Shown here: positions 44,281 to 54,585 of the stretch, piece after piece
Position numbering within the stretch: position 1 is the stretch's first letter
How the letters are laid out: every line of letters begins with the position of its first letter
Source: Pseudevernia furfuracea
Taxonomy: Eukaryota; Ascomycota; Lecanoromycetes; Lecanorales; Parmeliaceae
DNA length: 64,000 nucleotides
NCBI GenBank assembly: GCA_022315425.1
Contig: JAIUPT010000021.1
Location: forward strand, 806,001-870,000
Direction: 5' to 3'
Translations under genes and position numbers: made by a program
Notes under the pieces: model-generated
Databases searched by the model: none
What the model was told of the DNA's origin: nothing
Seen by the model: only the letters and a program-made list of their open reading frames with translations

Positions 44281-45778
44281 GGGGCATTGCACTGGTCAAT
44301 GAGAGACGATGATGATGCACTCAGACACTACATACCCATTGCTGCTATACTTGATCGTGCTAGTAGCGTGTTGGAAGGTGTCTGATGATTTCTGAGTCTC
44401 TCAAGGGAGCAGCCCGCCCAAAACAGTAGTGCAATCTACTATCGTGTCACAAGGAGAATGTGCATTTAGTCAAAGGAGCATGATGGCGAATAGGCAATGC
44501 ACTGATGTGCTCGAACGAATATGCAAAGATGAGAACGTGGAGATGTGGACAGATGATGGAGGATGGAGAATAGGGAAAGTACACAAGAGACTTGGAAGTT
44601 GGGAAAAGATGTTGGGCAAGCTAGCAAAATACACTCGCGCAGAAGTTCCATTCAAAGGAAAGGAAGGACCCGGTGCTGCCTTGGAAAGATGCTCTTTCCA
44701 TCTAGGGAGGTCCCCAACAGCACTGGACTGCTACTGACATACAAGATAGGTCGCACATTCCTCGGGATTACAAATTCGTTTATTCTTGCTAATCAGAAGG
44801 AAAATTTACGGATTTATGGTATGGGAAGAGGCTGTAGCCTTTTTGAAACAATTCTACCAGGCAAGTACGAAGTACTCTCGTGGAGAAAACTGCCTACGAT
44901 ATTGTACTAATGAGCTGGCCGACGCTATCCTTGACGTTTGGGCGAGACACAGATATATATCTACAGTTTCCTTTCCTTTATTTGAAGTTTTCTGACATGT
45001 TCAGACTGTAAGAGAGCACTGAAGTTCGAGGCGGAAAGTATTTGCGTTGCGTGTCCTGGCTTTGTATCGACTGCATAATGACAGAGAACTTTAGATCTGA
45101 CTCGTTTTTCTTGAGTATATGGTGCTTATCTCGGCAGTCTGGATGGCAAATCACGATCTCGTTTCTCCTGAGCTCTGAGCCATTCGTAACTTGGCTTCTC
45201 TATCGGTATCCGAACGCTAATAGACAAATCGAAGACTACTATTGTCAGGCCAGCTTCGCCACGAAGGGGTAGATCTTTAAAGAAACACCCTCGGCCTCAA
45301 TGAAAAGACAACTGTCTGGCAATTTGACATTGTGTGCTACGCCCTTATATCTCCCGCGCGATGTTCCAAGCGCAGCACTAATCCAAAGACATGCCCTACT
45401 TTTCGAGCAAGAACACTGCAGTCTTTGCATACGGCGGTGCTCACCAAGATGGTTGCTCTTCACAAAGATACGGGAGGCTGAACATGATTCGAATGCCGTA
45501 TAGTGCGAGCCTTGGGATCTGTGATCCCGTCATCAAAAAAGCAGTGCTTGCTGAGGGAAAATGCCATCAACTGCCTTTCCGCATAGCAGGCGTAGAAGCT
45601 GCCGTCGTGTCCATAATCAAAAGAACTCTTCGGTAGACGGTGGCCAATCAGTCTGTATGTTTTAATCATCTTCTGTATTCAACTCCTCTCACTTATGAGG
45701 TTGTGAGAAGGAAGAATATGGCTTGCACCTAGATCCCGGGTAATGCCCTGCCTGGAGGGTTACCCGCTTATATCTATT

Positions 45779-45903
45779 TCGGAATTGCGCCTAGATGGAC
45801 CTTTCTTTGAGGATTAATGCACCCATCAGTCCCTAAAGCAATGATTCTGGGCTCCCCGTTACGGGGATGCTTTCCGGAGTTAGGGTTAGGGCTGGTACTA
45901 GCG
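45779..45903. repeat. Direct repeat, right copy (partner 43038-43190)
   Basis: See the left copy. The block AGTTAGGGTTAGGGCTGG at 45889-45906 contains two TTAGGG units; the left copy has AGTAGGGTTAGGGCTGG. Confidence 0.55.
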
Positions 45904-46104
45904 CTGTTCAGGACTTGCGTGCTACCTAACCTCCGTATTTTAAATGTCTAGTAGATAGATTACGTAACTCGCATAGTCGCTTTGGGTGCTGCATCACCCG
46001 ACAAATTTCTAAGCAGCGAAATTTGCAACTTCTACAACTTCAATACTTTCCACACTATCATCTCTATCCAGCTCAAATAGTGTGTAACATACGCTCACAT
46101 TACA

Positions 46105-46881
46105 ATGGCGTCCTTGCTCCCTCGCTCAGCTCCCCGGTCTTGGAAAGCTTGGAATTCTTCTCTCCGCGCTGCTCGTCCCTCCAACCCCCCTTTCCTCTGC
46201 CGAAGTCTTGCAATCGCCATAGAGGAGCAACCGCGATTACGACTGGGCAGCATAGCTCCAAATTTCTCCGCCCAAACCACACAGGGTGACATTGATTTCC
46301 ACTCGTGGCTCGACGGCAAATGGGCCATCCTTTTCTCCCACCCAGCAGACTTCACCCCGGTCTGCACTACAGAGCTTGGAGCTTTTGCAAAATTGAAGCC
46401 CGAATTTGATAAGAGAGGTGTAAAGATGATTGGACTCTCGGCGAATGACCTGTCCTCCCACGGCCGCTGGATTGCCGACATCAACGAGACATCCAAGACC
46501 GACTTGCAGTTCCCCATAATAGCAGACGCGGATCGCAAAATAGCATACACATACGACATGGTTGACGCTCAAGATGTGACCAACAAAGACGAGAAGGGTA
46601 TTGCGTTCACTATAAGGAGTGTCTTTGTGATCGACCCCCAGAAGAAGATAAGGTTGACAATGATGTACCCGGCTAGCACAGGCAGGAATACAAGTGAAGT
46701 ACTGCGGGTGATCGACTCGTTGAAAACTGGCGATGGAAAGGGTGTCACGACACCAATTGACTGGATACCTGGGGATGATGTTATTGTGCCGCCAAGCGTA
46801 TCCACCGAGGATGCAAGGAAGAAGTTTGGGAAGGTTAGGGAAGTGAAGCCCTACCTGCGCTTTACGAATGTTGGAAAGTAA
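46105..46881 (+). CDS. 1-Cys peroxiredoxin (Prx6/Prx1 type), probably mitochondrial
   Basis: This single-exon gene encodes 258 residues. Thiol peroxidases of this group reduce hydrogen and lipid peroxides using one peroxidatic cysteine. The active site is HPADFTPVCTTE with Cys87 and Thr84, and the conserved arginine is Arg194 in YPASTGRN. The C-terminal dimerisation domain of the 1-Cys class is present (PIDWIPGDDVIVPP). No resolving cysteine is seen near the end. The first 40 residues are rich in Arg, Ser and Ala with no acidic residues until position 40, like a mitochondrial targeting sequence, so the closest functional counterpart is yeast mitochondrial Prx1. No introns are needed to explain the frame. 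Confidence 0.95.
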   Translation: MASLLPRSAPRSWKAWNSSLRAARPSNPPFLCRSLAIAIEEQPRLRLGSIAPNFSAQTTQGDIDFHSWLDGKWAILFSHPADFTPVCTTELGAFAKLKPEFDKRGVKMIGLSANDLSSHGRWIADINETSKTDLQFPIIADADRKIAYTYDMVDAQDVTNKDEKGIAFTIRSVFVIDPQKKIRLTMMYPASTGRNTSEVLRVIDSLKTGDGKGVTTPIDWIPGDDVIVPPSVSTEDARKKFGKVREVKPYLRFTNVGK

Positions 46882-47488
46882 ATGGATGGGTTGTTGTACT
46901 TTTATAGGGCTCAAAGTTTATGAGTTTGAAGCATCCGGAATCACCAACCAGCCAAGGTACTCCTCTCTCATTTACCACCCTCTACCATGTATAACCACTC
47001 ACAGAGGCGGTCATTATTCTCCCTCGGTCAGGTCTAGCTCTGTAGCCGCCTTGCAAGTTTCTACATCTCCTTAAGATCCTCGACTTCAACCCAGGTCTCT
47101 CTTCTAGCACCGGGCCAAGTGCCAGATATGTCAATCATTGTTTACAGATCAAACACTTCCTATGCTCATACGGCGGCTTGTCGGTTTTGCTATCTTTTCT
47201 TTTTTACTCTCTTGAGATACCGTTCCCGTGATCTCTAAAAGGTTCTCATCGAGGATAGTCTCGCAAATTATGTTGACCTGGTTATTTACTTTTACTAAAA
47301 ACGCGTCTGCATGTCTAAGTTGTCCATTTTTTTCAAATGATGGCTGAGAATAATTCACTTTGGTGAGTGCAGAAAGGCTGGTGTTTTCACGTATGCAGGT
47401 TCTGAGATGAGTATTCAAGATACCATCAGAGAACAAAGCCGCCTAATCCTAGAATCAGGAATTAACATGAAAGTCCGTATATGAGACC
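46882..47488. other. Intergenic region between peroxiredoxin and a hypothetical gene
   Basis: The two genes converge on this 607-bp stretch. A 95-codon minus-strand frame at 47149-47436 has no motif I recognise and no visible splice link to the neighbouring gene. I see nothing else. Confidence 0.5.
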
Positions 47489-48370
47489 TCATTTGTCTGC
47501 TTCTTCTCGGCTCAACTCTCCAATCTCTTTAGCCGCCCTCGCAATGTACCGTTTTACTCCCAGAATTTCTCCTTGAACCTCTAATATTGCTGACTTCACA
47601 AATTCTAGTATCGCCGTCACAGTAGTCTCGATAGCCACTCTTTTCCGTTCCCAAGTCTCAATGCTAACGATCTCTTCGGCTGTCATGAAATTGATCTCAT
47701 TCGCTAGCATCGCCCACAACGTGAAGACATTGCGCAAAGAGTACTCCAGGGCCTCATCTGGTCCTTGAGAGTCACCACTCGCTTCACTCATAGCATTCTC
47801 GTGCCACTCCCTGACTGACATCCTCCCAGCTTTCATATAATTCTGAATTAAAAGTACGAAATGATCATTCATCTTGTTGTCGAACGTAGCTACCACCATC
47901 CGTCAGTGGAATAAAACAATGAGAGGCGTCGCCAATGTCTACCTTTACAACCTTTATTGCAGCTTTCGTACCACTTTAAATTAGCTTTCACCTCGAACAA
48001 AAGGGTCTTGAGCCGCAACATCAACCTAGTACTAAAGATCAAGCCTTTTACTATGGTGGAAGTCGGATTGCTCCCTTAGTGATGAGAGGAGCTCGAGAGT
48101 TCTTTATCTGGAATATTCCATCGATAACAGGCACATTTCGAAAAAATCTGTCAACGAGCGCGGCTCTTGCTGGAATCGCTGAGTGGAACTGTTTGTGGGA
48201 GTGCTATCTCCAGCGCTGTGTTCGTCATCATCCTTCGAGAATTTACGCTCTGGCAGGGCGGACCCAGATGCGGAATGTCTCCGGGGCCGCGGAGTCAACT
48301 CTCCTCCTGTGTCGTCAAATGACCGGTCCCTGCGATGAATGCTGGACTTGTCTCTAGGATCATCAGCCAT
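47489..48370 (-). CDS. Uncharacterised fungal protein, 239 residues
   Basis: I reconstruct three exons on the minus strand, 48370-48135, 48025-47943 and 47889-47489. The introns are 109 nt (GTGCCT donor, TAG acceptor) and 53 nt (GTAGAC donor, TAG acceptor), both weak donors, but frames join without stops. The first 75 residues are charged and disordered (Arg, Asp, Ser). From SLTDFFEM onward the protein is helical: LRLKTLLFEVKANLKWYES, then HFVLLIQNYMK and TWERKRVAIETTVTAILEFVK. I recognise no family. It may be a small helical-bundle protein. The exon structure is the least certain part. Confidence 0.55.
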
Positions 48371-48791
48371 GGCTCGTGGTTTTCCAAAGCTGGATCGAGT
48401 TCTCTTGTCTGTGCGTGGGAAGGAAAGACTGGAATGCTAAGCCGTCGCCAGGGCTATAGACTCGGTTGAAAGCCTCGGCCATTATCGCTCTTCTCGCAGA
48501 CTCTCCTCGTGCCAGTGTAATGAGGCCAATCGGGTCGGGAAGGATTATGTGGTCGAGAACGACTATGTGGTCGAAAACGCAAGCCTCTTAACAACAATGG
48601 AATTGCAGTTAGCTGCGATCCACATGAGTTCTGCAATGTGGGCTGCCATTTGGCCTGGTTGGCAAGTGGAGTGGTTGGCAAATGGAGTTGAACAAAGACA
48701 CGATTCGTTGTCATAGGCAAGCGAAAAGCAGACGTCCAAAGACGCACGTGAAATGTAGCGGAGCTAATGGCCAAGGTAGCTAGCTACACGC
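48371..48791. other. Intergenic gap, nothing identified
   Basis: Two minus-strand genes flank this 421-bp stretch. It presumably contains the terminator of the upstream gene and the promoter of the downstream one. Its one frame (48454-48774) lacks protein-like composition. Confidence 0.5.
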
Positions 48792-49300
48792 TCATCCAGT
48801 TCTAGTCCCCCATTTGGGCCCCTTCCTCTTTATCATCTCCTCCGCCGTCAGTTGCCCGTCGCGTCTCCACTCGCTCTTCAACCTATCCCCCAACTCCTGC
48901 ACCCCTTCCATGATCTCGTCCATTTCCCTCGGCTTGAGCAGCATCGAAGCTTCGTCCACCGAAGACGAGCACTTTTCCCGCCGGGCCGTGTACCTCTGCC
49001 GCTGGCTGGAACCCTTCTCGCCGTGCACGTACAGCAGTTCGTCGGATCGGGTTCTGATCCAGTCGTAACGCTTTTGCCACAGCCTGACTACCTCGGAGGC
49101 CGTCTCGAGGAGCTTGTGGGTGTAGTACCCTCGTTCCGTCTTCCCTTTCCCCGCCTCGGCCCACCTGCGCAGGGGTTTTTCCGCTTCCTTGGTCGCCTCG
49201 ATCGCTTGGCGGATCATCTCGACGAAGTCCCTCTGCGTGTCGATGACGTGGATACCTGGGTAACGTGTCACTGTTGGGTCCTTTTTAGATGCATTCCTTG

Positions 49301-49340
<40 letters not shown>

Positions 49341-50112
49341 GATGATGCCCCGCCATACGTTCACGTCTGGTGACGAACGACGCTTCCTCGAGGCGACATC
49401 AGGAGGGGAGAAAACAGTAGCACTCACCCGCGCTCGCGCGATCAAAGTCCTTGTACAGGCTTAGGACCTGCCGCACGTCCACCAGGCGCTCCCGCAGCCG
49501 CAGGGCCATGACATAGCCGTACAGCTCCGTGCCCAGGACCCGCCTCCGCTCCCGCTCCTCCTCGTCGTCGTCGTACTCGGCGTACACGTACTCGGAGCCC
49601 CGGGAGCTCGGCCGGGAGCTCTGCGCCGAGCACCGGCCCCGCGCGCCGTCGAGGTCCGCGGCGTACGAGACGGGCACCTCGTAGACTTCGGCCCGGCGGG
49701 GCCCGTCGTCGACGAGGCCGGCGAAGGGGTCGCCGAGGTAGGGGCCCGGCACCGACACGGGGCCCTGGCGCAGCAGGCCCGGGCGGGGGGGCGGGCGGTA
49801 GAGGACGCCGCCGCGGAGGCCGGAGTCGTAGCCCACGGAGCTCTTGGTCCGTTCGGGGTACCGGGGGCGCACGGCGAGGGTGCGGTGGCCGTCGTTGAAG
49901 TCGGATGCTTCGCGTCTGGTGATGTGGCTGCTGGAGCGCCGGGATCCGAAGGAGGGACGGCGGGTGCTGGCGTATCCCGCTCTCTCCATTGCTCGTGTTG
50001 CCGCTGCGGGAGCAAGAGGAGGTGGGGCGAGGATGTGGCGGAAGGTGATGTCTGGTTGCTTTCGTGTACTGGGTTTACGGTCTGCACGAGAGGTTTGACG
50101 TTTCCTAGTCAT
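48792..50112 (-). CDS. Uncharacterised fungal protein, 387 residues
   Basis: The gene has two exons on the minus strand, 50112-49428 and 49270-48792. The 157-nt intron has a GTGAGT donor and CAACAG acceptor, and contains a 33-nt TC/GA dinucleotide run. An alternative acceptor at CCCAG, 15 nt further on, is also in frame and would remove five residues. The N-terminal half is disordered (Arg, Ser, Pro, Gly). A helical region starts near VLGTELYGYVMALRLRERL and runs across the splice through DTQRDFVEMIRQAIEATKEAEKPLRRW to the end. Exon 1 is very GC-rich. No known domain is recognised; the family appears fungal. Confidence 0.7.
49304..49336. repeat. GA dinucleotide microsatellite in an intron
   Basis: About 16 units of GA on the plus strand (TC on the coding strand), inside the intron of the 387-residue protein gene. 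Confidence 0.95.
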
Positions 50113-50549
50113 ATGGGGAAGTTTTTGAAGATAGGAAAGGGAGGGGGGAAAACGAAGGAGAAAGGATTGAGGTGCTATCTGTTATATCAGATACGAGAAT
50201 TGATATCCAAAACCGTTGATCTCATTCGTGGATGTGCAAGATCAGTGTGCATGAGAAGCAAACAACGAGAGGAGATAACCAGGTCACGTTGCTTTGATAT
50301 CTATTCTCCGTTGGACGATGATGCATCCTTATCTGACTTTCCCACATTATCTAACCTTTCAAACAGGCTCTCTGCATCAGTTCGTACATCCCATCATTGG
50401 ACAACTGAGGTCTACGATAAGGACAATCTCGCCAGACGAAAACACATACTTGTCCACTTCTCTAGTCTCCAATCCTTTCTCAGCACCTTGCAGGGTCAAT
50501 GGTAGCCACTCAACAACAATCATCTCGAAATCTCTTACGCATCTCGCTT
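50113..50549. other. Intergenic gap, nothing identified
   Basis: This 437-bp stretch lies between two minus-strand genes. The plus-strand frames seen here have no family motifs; they run into the antisense of the neighbouring coding sequence. Confidence 0.5.
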
Positions 50550-50858
50550 TCAAACATCCAAAATCCACCCCGCCTGCTTCAAACCCTTCCTATCCATCGC
50601 GCCATACGCTTTCCACCTCTTCTCCCACTTCTCCCCCATCTCCCTCACCTCCCTCCCCTTCCACCCCTCCTCCTCTCCCAACCCCTCCAGATACCCCACC
50701 ATCCCGCCCATCACGTCCCCCAGCACAGCCTTCTTCTTCTTAACCCACATCACTCTCTCCACATCATTGGTCATGTCCACCTTCTCCTCCATGATATCCC
50801 ACAGGTACACACGGCGAGATTCGAATTTGCGAGAGATCATCTCGGCGGTCACTTCCAT
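50550..50858 (-). CDS. Short helical frame downstream of and in frame with the next gene
   Basis: This minus-strand frame of 102 codons opens at ATG 50858 and ends at 50550. It is rich in Glu, Lys, Arg, Met and Trp and reads as a genuine helical protein (MISRKFESRRVYLWDIMEEK). It lies in the same frame as 50883-51854, separated only by a TAA and eight sense codons. I think it is the original C-terminus of that gene, cut off by a nonsense change, rather than a separate gene: fungi rarely place an independent ORF 24 nt after a stop. If translated alone, it would need its own promoter inside the upstream exon. Confidence 0.45.
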   Translation of the reverse strand: MEVTAEMISRKFESRRVYLWDIMEEKVDMTNDVERVMWVKKKKAVLGDVMGGMVGYLEGLGEEEGWKGREVREMGEKWEKRWKAYGAMDRKGLKQAGWILDV

Positions 50859-50882
50859 GTTGCTTGGCGTCGGGTTGCCGCG

Positions 50883-51854
50883 TTATTTTTTGTCGCGGAG
50901 GGTGCGCAGGTGCGCGGTGTGTGATTCGAGGCTGGCGACGGTGGAGGAGATGAGAGAGAGGAAACCTTTGTGGCGGGGGCCGGAAACGATGTCTAGTGTT
51001 GGTTCGTCTGTGTCAGTGACGGGTGTAATACATCCGGGGACGGTTGGGGTGTACAAAGCATTGTACTCACCACCTAAATGGATGTTGAACTTTCTGTAGA
51101 TCTCCAGGAATGACTTCAAGAGCGAGAGCTCGTTCGCTAGTTTCATCGTGACTGCTAGGCTCATGTTTTCGTCGTCGCTGTCAAACTCGTCTTCGTCCCA
51201 TTCCTTCGGGTCCCAATTCTGGATGGGTTTGTTTTCGTGGTTGCGCTTGTCGAGTTGGTTGTCAGCACTTGGAGCTTCAGGCTGAGATAGGGAGTAAGGG
51301 CGCGTTGATGACGAAATGGCCAAGTTGGAGGACTGAGGATGCGTTGTCAAAGTGGACTGTTGCGAGGCCTCAGACTCTAGTAGTGAAGTTGACTGTGGTG
51401 AGGACTGAGGCTCTGCTGCCGAGATGGACCGTTTGGAGGACTCGGGCTCTCGTTGCGATGTAGGAGATCGATGGGGCCAAAACTGCCTCGATGTGATTGT
51501 CTGGGAGGACTCTATCCTCAACAGAGGGGCTGGAAGCTGGGAGGGCTGGGGCTCCCCTATTGAGGTTGGAGGTGCAGATTTCGTTGCAGCTAAGCCTAGT
51601 ACACCAGGTACGTGATGAGACGGAGTGAGGTCAATGCTGTCATAGCCATCATCGCTGTTTTGGCGTTTGAAGCGGTCGACTTGACTGTGTGTGTCGATGA
51701 CGATGTCGAAGTCGGTATCCAGGCGTTTTCTCTTCGTAGTTCGGCCAGGAGGTCTGCCCCAATCAGCCTCATGCAGTCTGAGGTCTGGCATGCTGGCAGA
51801 GCGTTTCGTAGAACGCGCAACGCGTTGATTTGGAGCTTCAACGGTGTCATTCAT
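50883..51854 (-). CDS. Uncharacterised fungal protein, possibly truncated by a TAA
   Basis: The minus-strand gene opens at ATG 51854. A likely 78-nt intron (51070-50993; GTGAGT donor, CACTGAC branch, CACTAG acceptor) leaves the frame intact whether spliced (297 residues) or kept (323). The N-terminal 220 residues are disordered, rich in Ser, Gln, Pro and Thr, with a basic KRKRLD stretch near 42 that could be a nuclear signal. An acidic patch, EWDEDEFDSDDEN, precedes a helical region (MSLAVTMKLANELSLLKSFLEIYRKF). The frame ends RTLRDKK-TAA, then continues open in the same frame for 110 codons. The TAA could derive from CAA by one C-to-T change in a CA context. No domain is recognised. Confidence 0.65.
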   Translation of the reverse strand: MNDTVEAPNQRVARSTKRSASMPDLRLHEADWGRPPGRTTKRKRLDTDFDIVIDTHSQVDRFKRQNSDDGYDSIDLTPSHHVPGVLGLAATKSAPPTSIGEPQPSQLPAPLLRIESSQTITSRQFWPHRSPTSQREPESSKRSISAAEPQSSPQSTSLLESEASQQSTLTTHPQSSNLAISSSTRPYSLSQPEAPSADNQLDKRNHENKPIQNWDPKEWDEDEFDSDDENMSLAVTMKLANELSLLKSFLEIYRKFNIHLGGEYNALYTPTVPGCITPVTDTDEPTLDIVSGPRHKGFLSLISSTVASLESHTAHLRTLRDKK

Positions 51855-52310
51855 TGCGTTATTGAGGAGACTTCCAGCTCACCTTACTTACTTGTATTCA
51901 TTAATTTTGCCCTGAATGCACAAAGGTTGATTCTTGTGGAAATGGAATGACTGGAAGAATCTCTGAGATTGAGCAGGTCAATGCAAGAGCCGAGATGCTG
52001 AAAGCTGGAATCTTCGTAGCTGGGTTGTAGGTGGCGAAGCAAATGGGTGTGAGATGGTTGAAAAAGTGCATGTGTTGACAAAAGCCTGAAAAGAGCGCCA
52101 GCAGGACCGGCGACGCGACGGAGATTTCACGGCAGTCTCAGCGAACCTAGGGTGAGACCACACGCGATTAGGTAGGTGATGAGAGGCACACAATCCAAAA
52201 TCCAAGCCAAGGTCCCAACTTCCAAGGCCTGCTGACATTCTCATGCACTGTATGCTGCAACATTACTTATCGTTTTAGCCTCTACCCATTCTATGTTGCT
52301 AGCTCCATGC
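51855..52310. other. Intergenic gap, nothing identified
   Basis: This 456-bp stretch is upstream of one minus-strand gene and downstream of the next, and presumably holds promoter and terminator. No coding frame is supported. Confidence 0.5.
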
Positions 52311-53415
52311 CTACACGCCCCACAGAACCCGCTTCATGTTCTCAATGTCCTTATTTCCTTCTTCCCCCGAATTGCCCATGGCTGCTTTCAGCGGACCCAC
52401 AAGTCTATCCCTCACGTCTCGTCTGTTTGTTTCTGCATTCTCTAGGCGTCCTGGACCAAATATCAAGTCAACTCCGGACCTCTTGCGAGGATCTTTGTGA
52501 CTGCCGTACATTCTACCACGGTGATTCCATGCACTTCGATGCGTGAGATCACCCATATACTCGGTGAATACCGCTGGACCCAGACATGAGGGTGGCGGTC
52601 TCATATTCGATGGATAGGGTGAGCCTCGCGAGAAAATCGCACTACTTCCACTAGTATTGCCAGTCATGAAGGTGTTGGACATGGTTTCATTTTCGTTGAA
52701 TTGCTTGAAAGAGTCGGCGCCCCAAGTGTTGTAGAACAGGGTTTGCAGCTCATTCGCTGCGCTATAGAGCCATCCTTTCTCGTTGACAGAGAGTTCCGCG
52801 CTTGGTCCAAACTCAGGTATGACTTCCCGTACAGCCTCGAAACTTCCGCAAAGATAGCGATGCTTGTTAGAGGCCCAGCCCAACAGGTCATCCTCTTCAT
52901 GATCTATTAGCGGGCAGTATGAATACTTGAAAATGATGTAACAGCTTACTGAATCTAAAATCAAAGCCCCGATACAGCTGTATGACATTTTCTAAAGTCA
53001 AAAAGCGGCAATGTGGACGTAACATCGCTGTAATACTTACTTCAGCAATCCTGTACTTGTCATACGAGGTGAACCTGTTGCCCTCATCGTGCCTTGTAGC
53101 TTCGTTGCGATCCCCGGCTTCTGTTGTAGTAGGAGTAAAGATAGTGCTTCCAGCTTCAGTTTCAGTCTTCATGATCAGTGGTATCAAAGAATGGTTATGC
53201 ATGTTGCTCGTCGCTAGGCCTTGTGCGCTGTATTGATTGGTAATAGCCATGATCCCCAGCTTGGTCTTTGTCCATTTTGACAACAATGGTTTGTTATTGG
53301 AGAGAAGATGGAATTTTCCGTTCCTGGGTGGATGATAGATGAATGAGTTTTCGGGAGAATCTCGTTGTGGGTAGATGCAACATTTCATTTCCTCCGGTCT
53401 GGCTAAAGACATCAT
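52311..53415 (-). CDS. Uncharacterised fungal protein with a 28-nt micro-exon
   Basis: The model has three exons on the minus strand, 53415-53041, 52977-52950 and 52903-52311, giving about 331 residues. The introns are 63 nt (GTAAGT, ATACAG) and 46 nt (GTAAGC, AATAG). The 28-nt middle exon is the only way I found to join RFTSYDKYRIAE to NHEEDDLLGWASNKHRY without a stop or frame shift; it encodes LYRGFDFRF. The region after it, to about residue 200, looks folded (LCGSFEAVREVIPEFG, WLYSAANELQTLFYNTWG). The C-terminus is polar. The start is uncertain: ATG 53415 is the first in frame, but an upstream exon is possible. No family is recognised. Confidence 0.55.
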
Positions 53416-54585
53416 AATGCACTTCCATCAGGCAAACAGTAGTTTTAACAGCGAGATGTACTAAGGTTCCATACCGGGAAGTTGTTGACGAACAGATTAC
53501 CAGCGCATGCTCATGGAGAACTATTGGACACAGATAGTGGCGACGTGCATGTTGGTGCGCCGAGGTCCGGTGACGTTTGAGTGAGGCTTTAGGAAATCGG
53601 CAAACATGCGAGGGGTCGTGCTGAGAGGCTCTCATTAGTATCATTTGCGAACTGATGGATGAGGTCTTAAAGTGGCAAGGAGAAAACAAAGTTATAGGCG
53701 AGGGAAATCAAGCAAGTAGCAAACCTCGAAAAGAAGTCCGATGGACGGAGACATCAAGGCGGGGAGCCAAAAAGCGATTGCATGAATCAGCTGACCAAAC
53801 TTACAGGACTCATGATGCCCTCAGTCATAGTGACCCGTCATAGTGCTCGATCCTAAGGGAGAACGACCAAGTCCAGAGCTCAAAGTGAAAACCCGAGCTC
53901 AATGGATAGAACATTTGAAAAGACAAGGGCGATGTAGTACAGGTGGGAGATTCAACAGCGTCATGTTTGAATCCCCGCCTACTCATCCTAGTATTCGGCA
54001 TTGCTACCTCTTGTCTACACTGCAATAGTCAACCAAGACTTTGGTATGCCTCGTCATTATAGGAGGTACGGGAGGTATAGGTCTAAGTCTAGGTCGATGG
54101 ATGACACGCTGGCCGGTGAAACAGGTGCCCAGTATGTAATCTTATTCTCGAACTGGCAAGGGAGAGTCGTGCAATACAGACGAAGGCGAGGATCGAAAGA
54201 TTGACGTGATGAGGGTAAAAGGTGGAGAAGCGTAAGAATCAGGATTGAAAGGGAGGTTAAACACTAGTCGAGTTGTTTTGAAAGTAATGTAATTACCTAG
54301 AAGTACCTGAAGAGAAGGGCTCCAAAGTTGGGAAAAAAGAGCATACTGTTATTTCCATTAACTCCCGAAACTAAGCCTAATCAGGAAACAACAGAATGGC
54401 ACGTTATGGAAACTAGAAACCGTATAGATGGGTACGGAGTTGATAGCGGATAGGGTGCGTAGCTACTGAGTGAGTGAGTGTATAAGTCGTTTCACCTTAC
54501 GCGATTGACACATAGGATGCCTCGCACTCATGAGTTATGACGGATATATCGAATATTCCGATATATTGACGAGCGCACGATAGCT
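53416..54585. other. Intergenic region, nothing firm
   Basis: In 1.17 kb there are only short frames without motifs. A stretch at 53890-53985 superficially resembles a tRNA (see rejected items). Short AGG-rich repeats lie near 54055-54080. Confidence 0.5.

Larger units (their letters stand above)
42657..46104. other. Repeat-rich intergenic region
   Basis: About 3.4 kb has no supported gene. It contains direct repeats of about 125-150 bp at its two ends and a three-copy tandem repeat between them. Short frames at 44429-44910 and 45300-45636 overlap one another in different frames and match nothing I know. The last 200 bp before 46105 are presumably the peroxiredoxin promoter. Confidence 0.6.

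Noticed and set aside
45889..45906. Telomere end
   Set aside because: Only two TTAGGG units, in the middle of a gene-bearing region and inside a dispersed direct repeat; at most an interstitial telomere-like motif.
53885..53985. tRNA-like stretch (GAGCTCAATGGATAGAAC ... GTTTGAATCCCC)
   Set aside because: It resembles A and B boxes, but the D-stem has a mismatch, the T-stem does not pair and no acceptor stem can be formed with the flanks.
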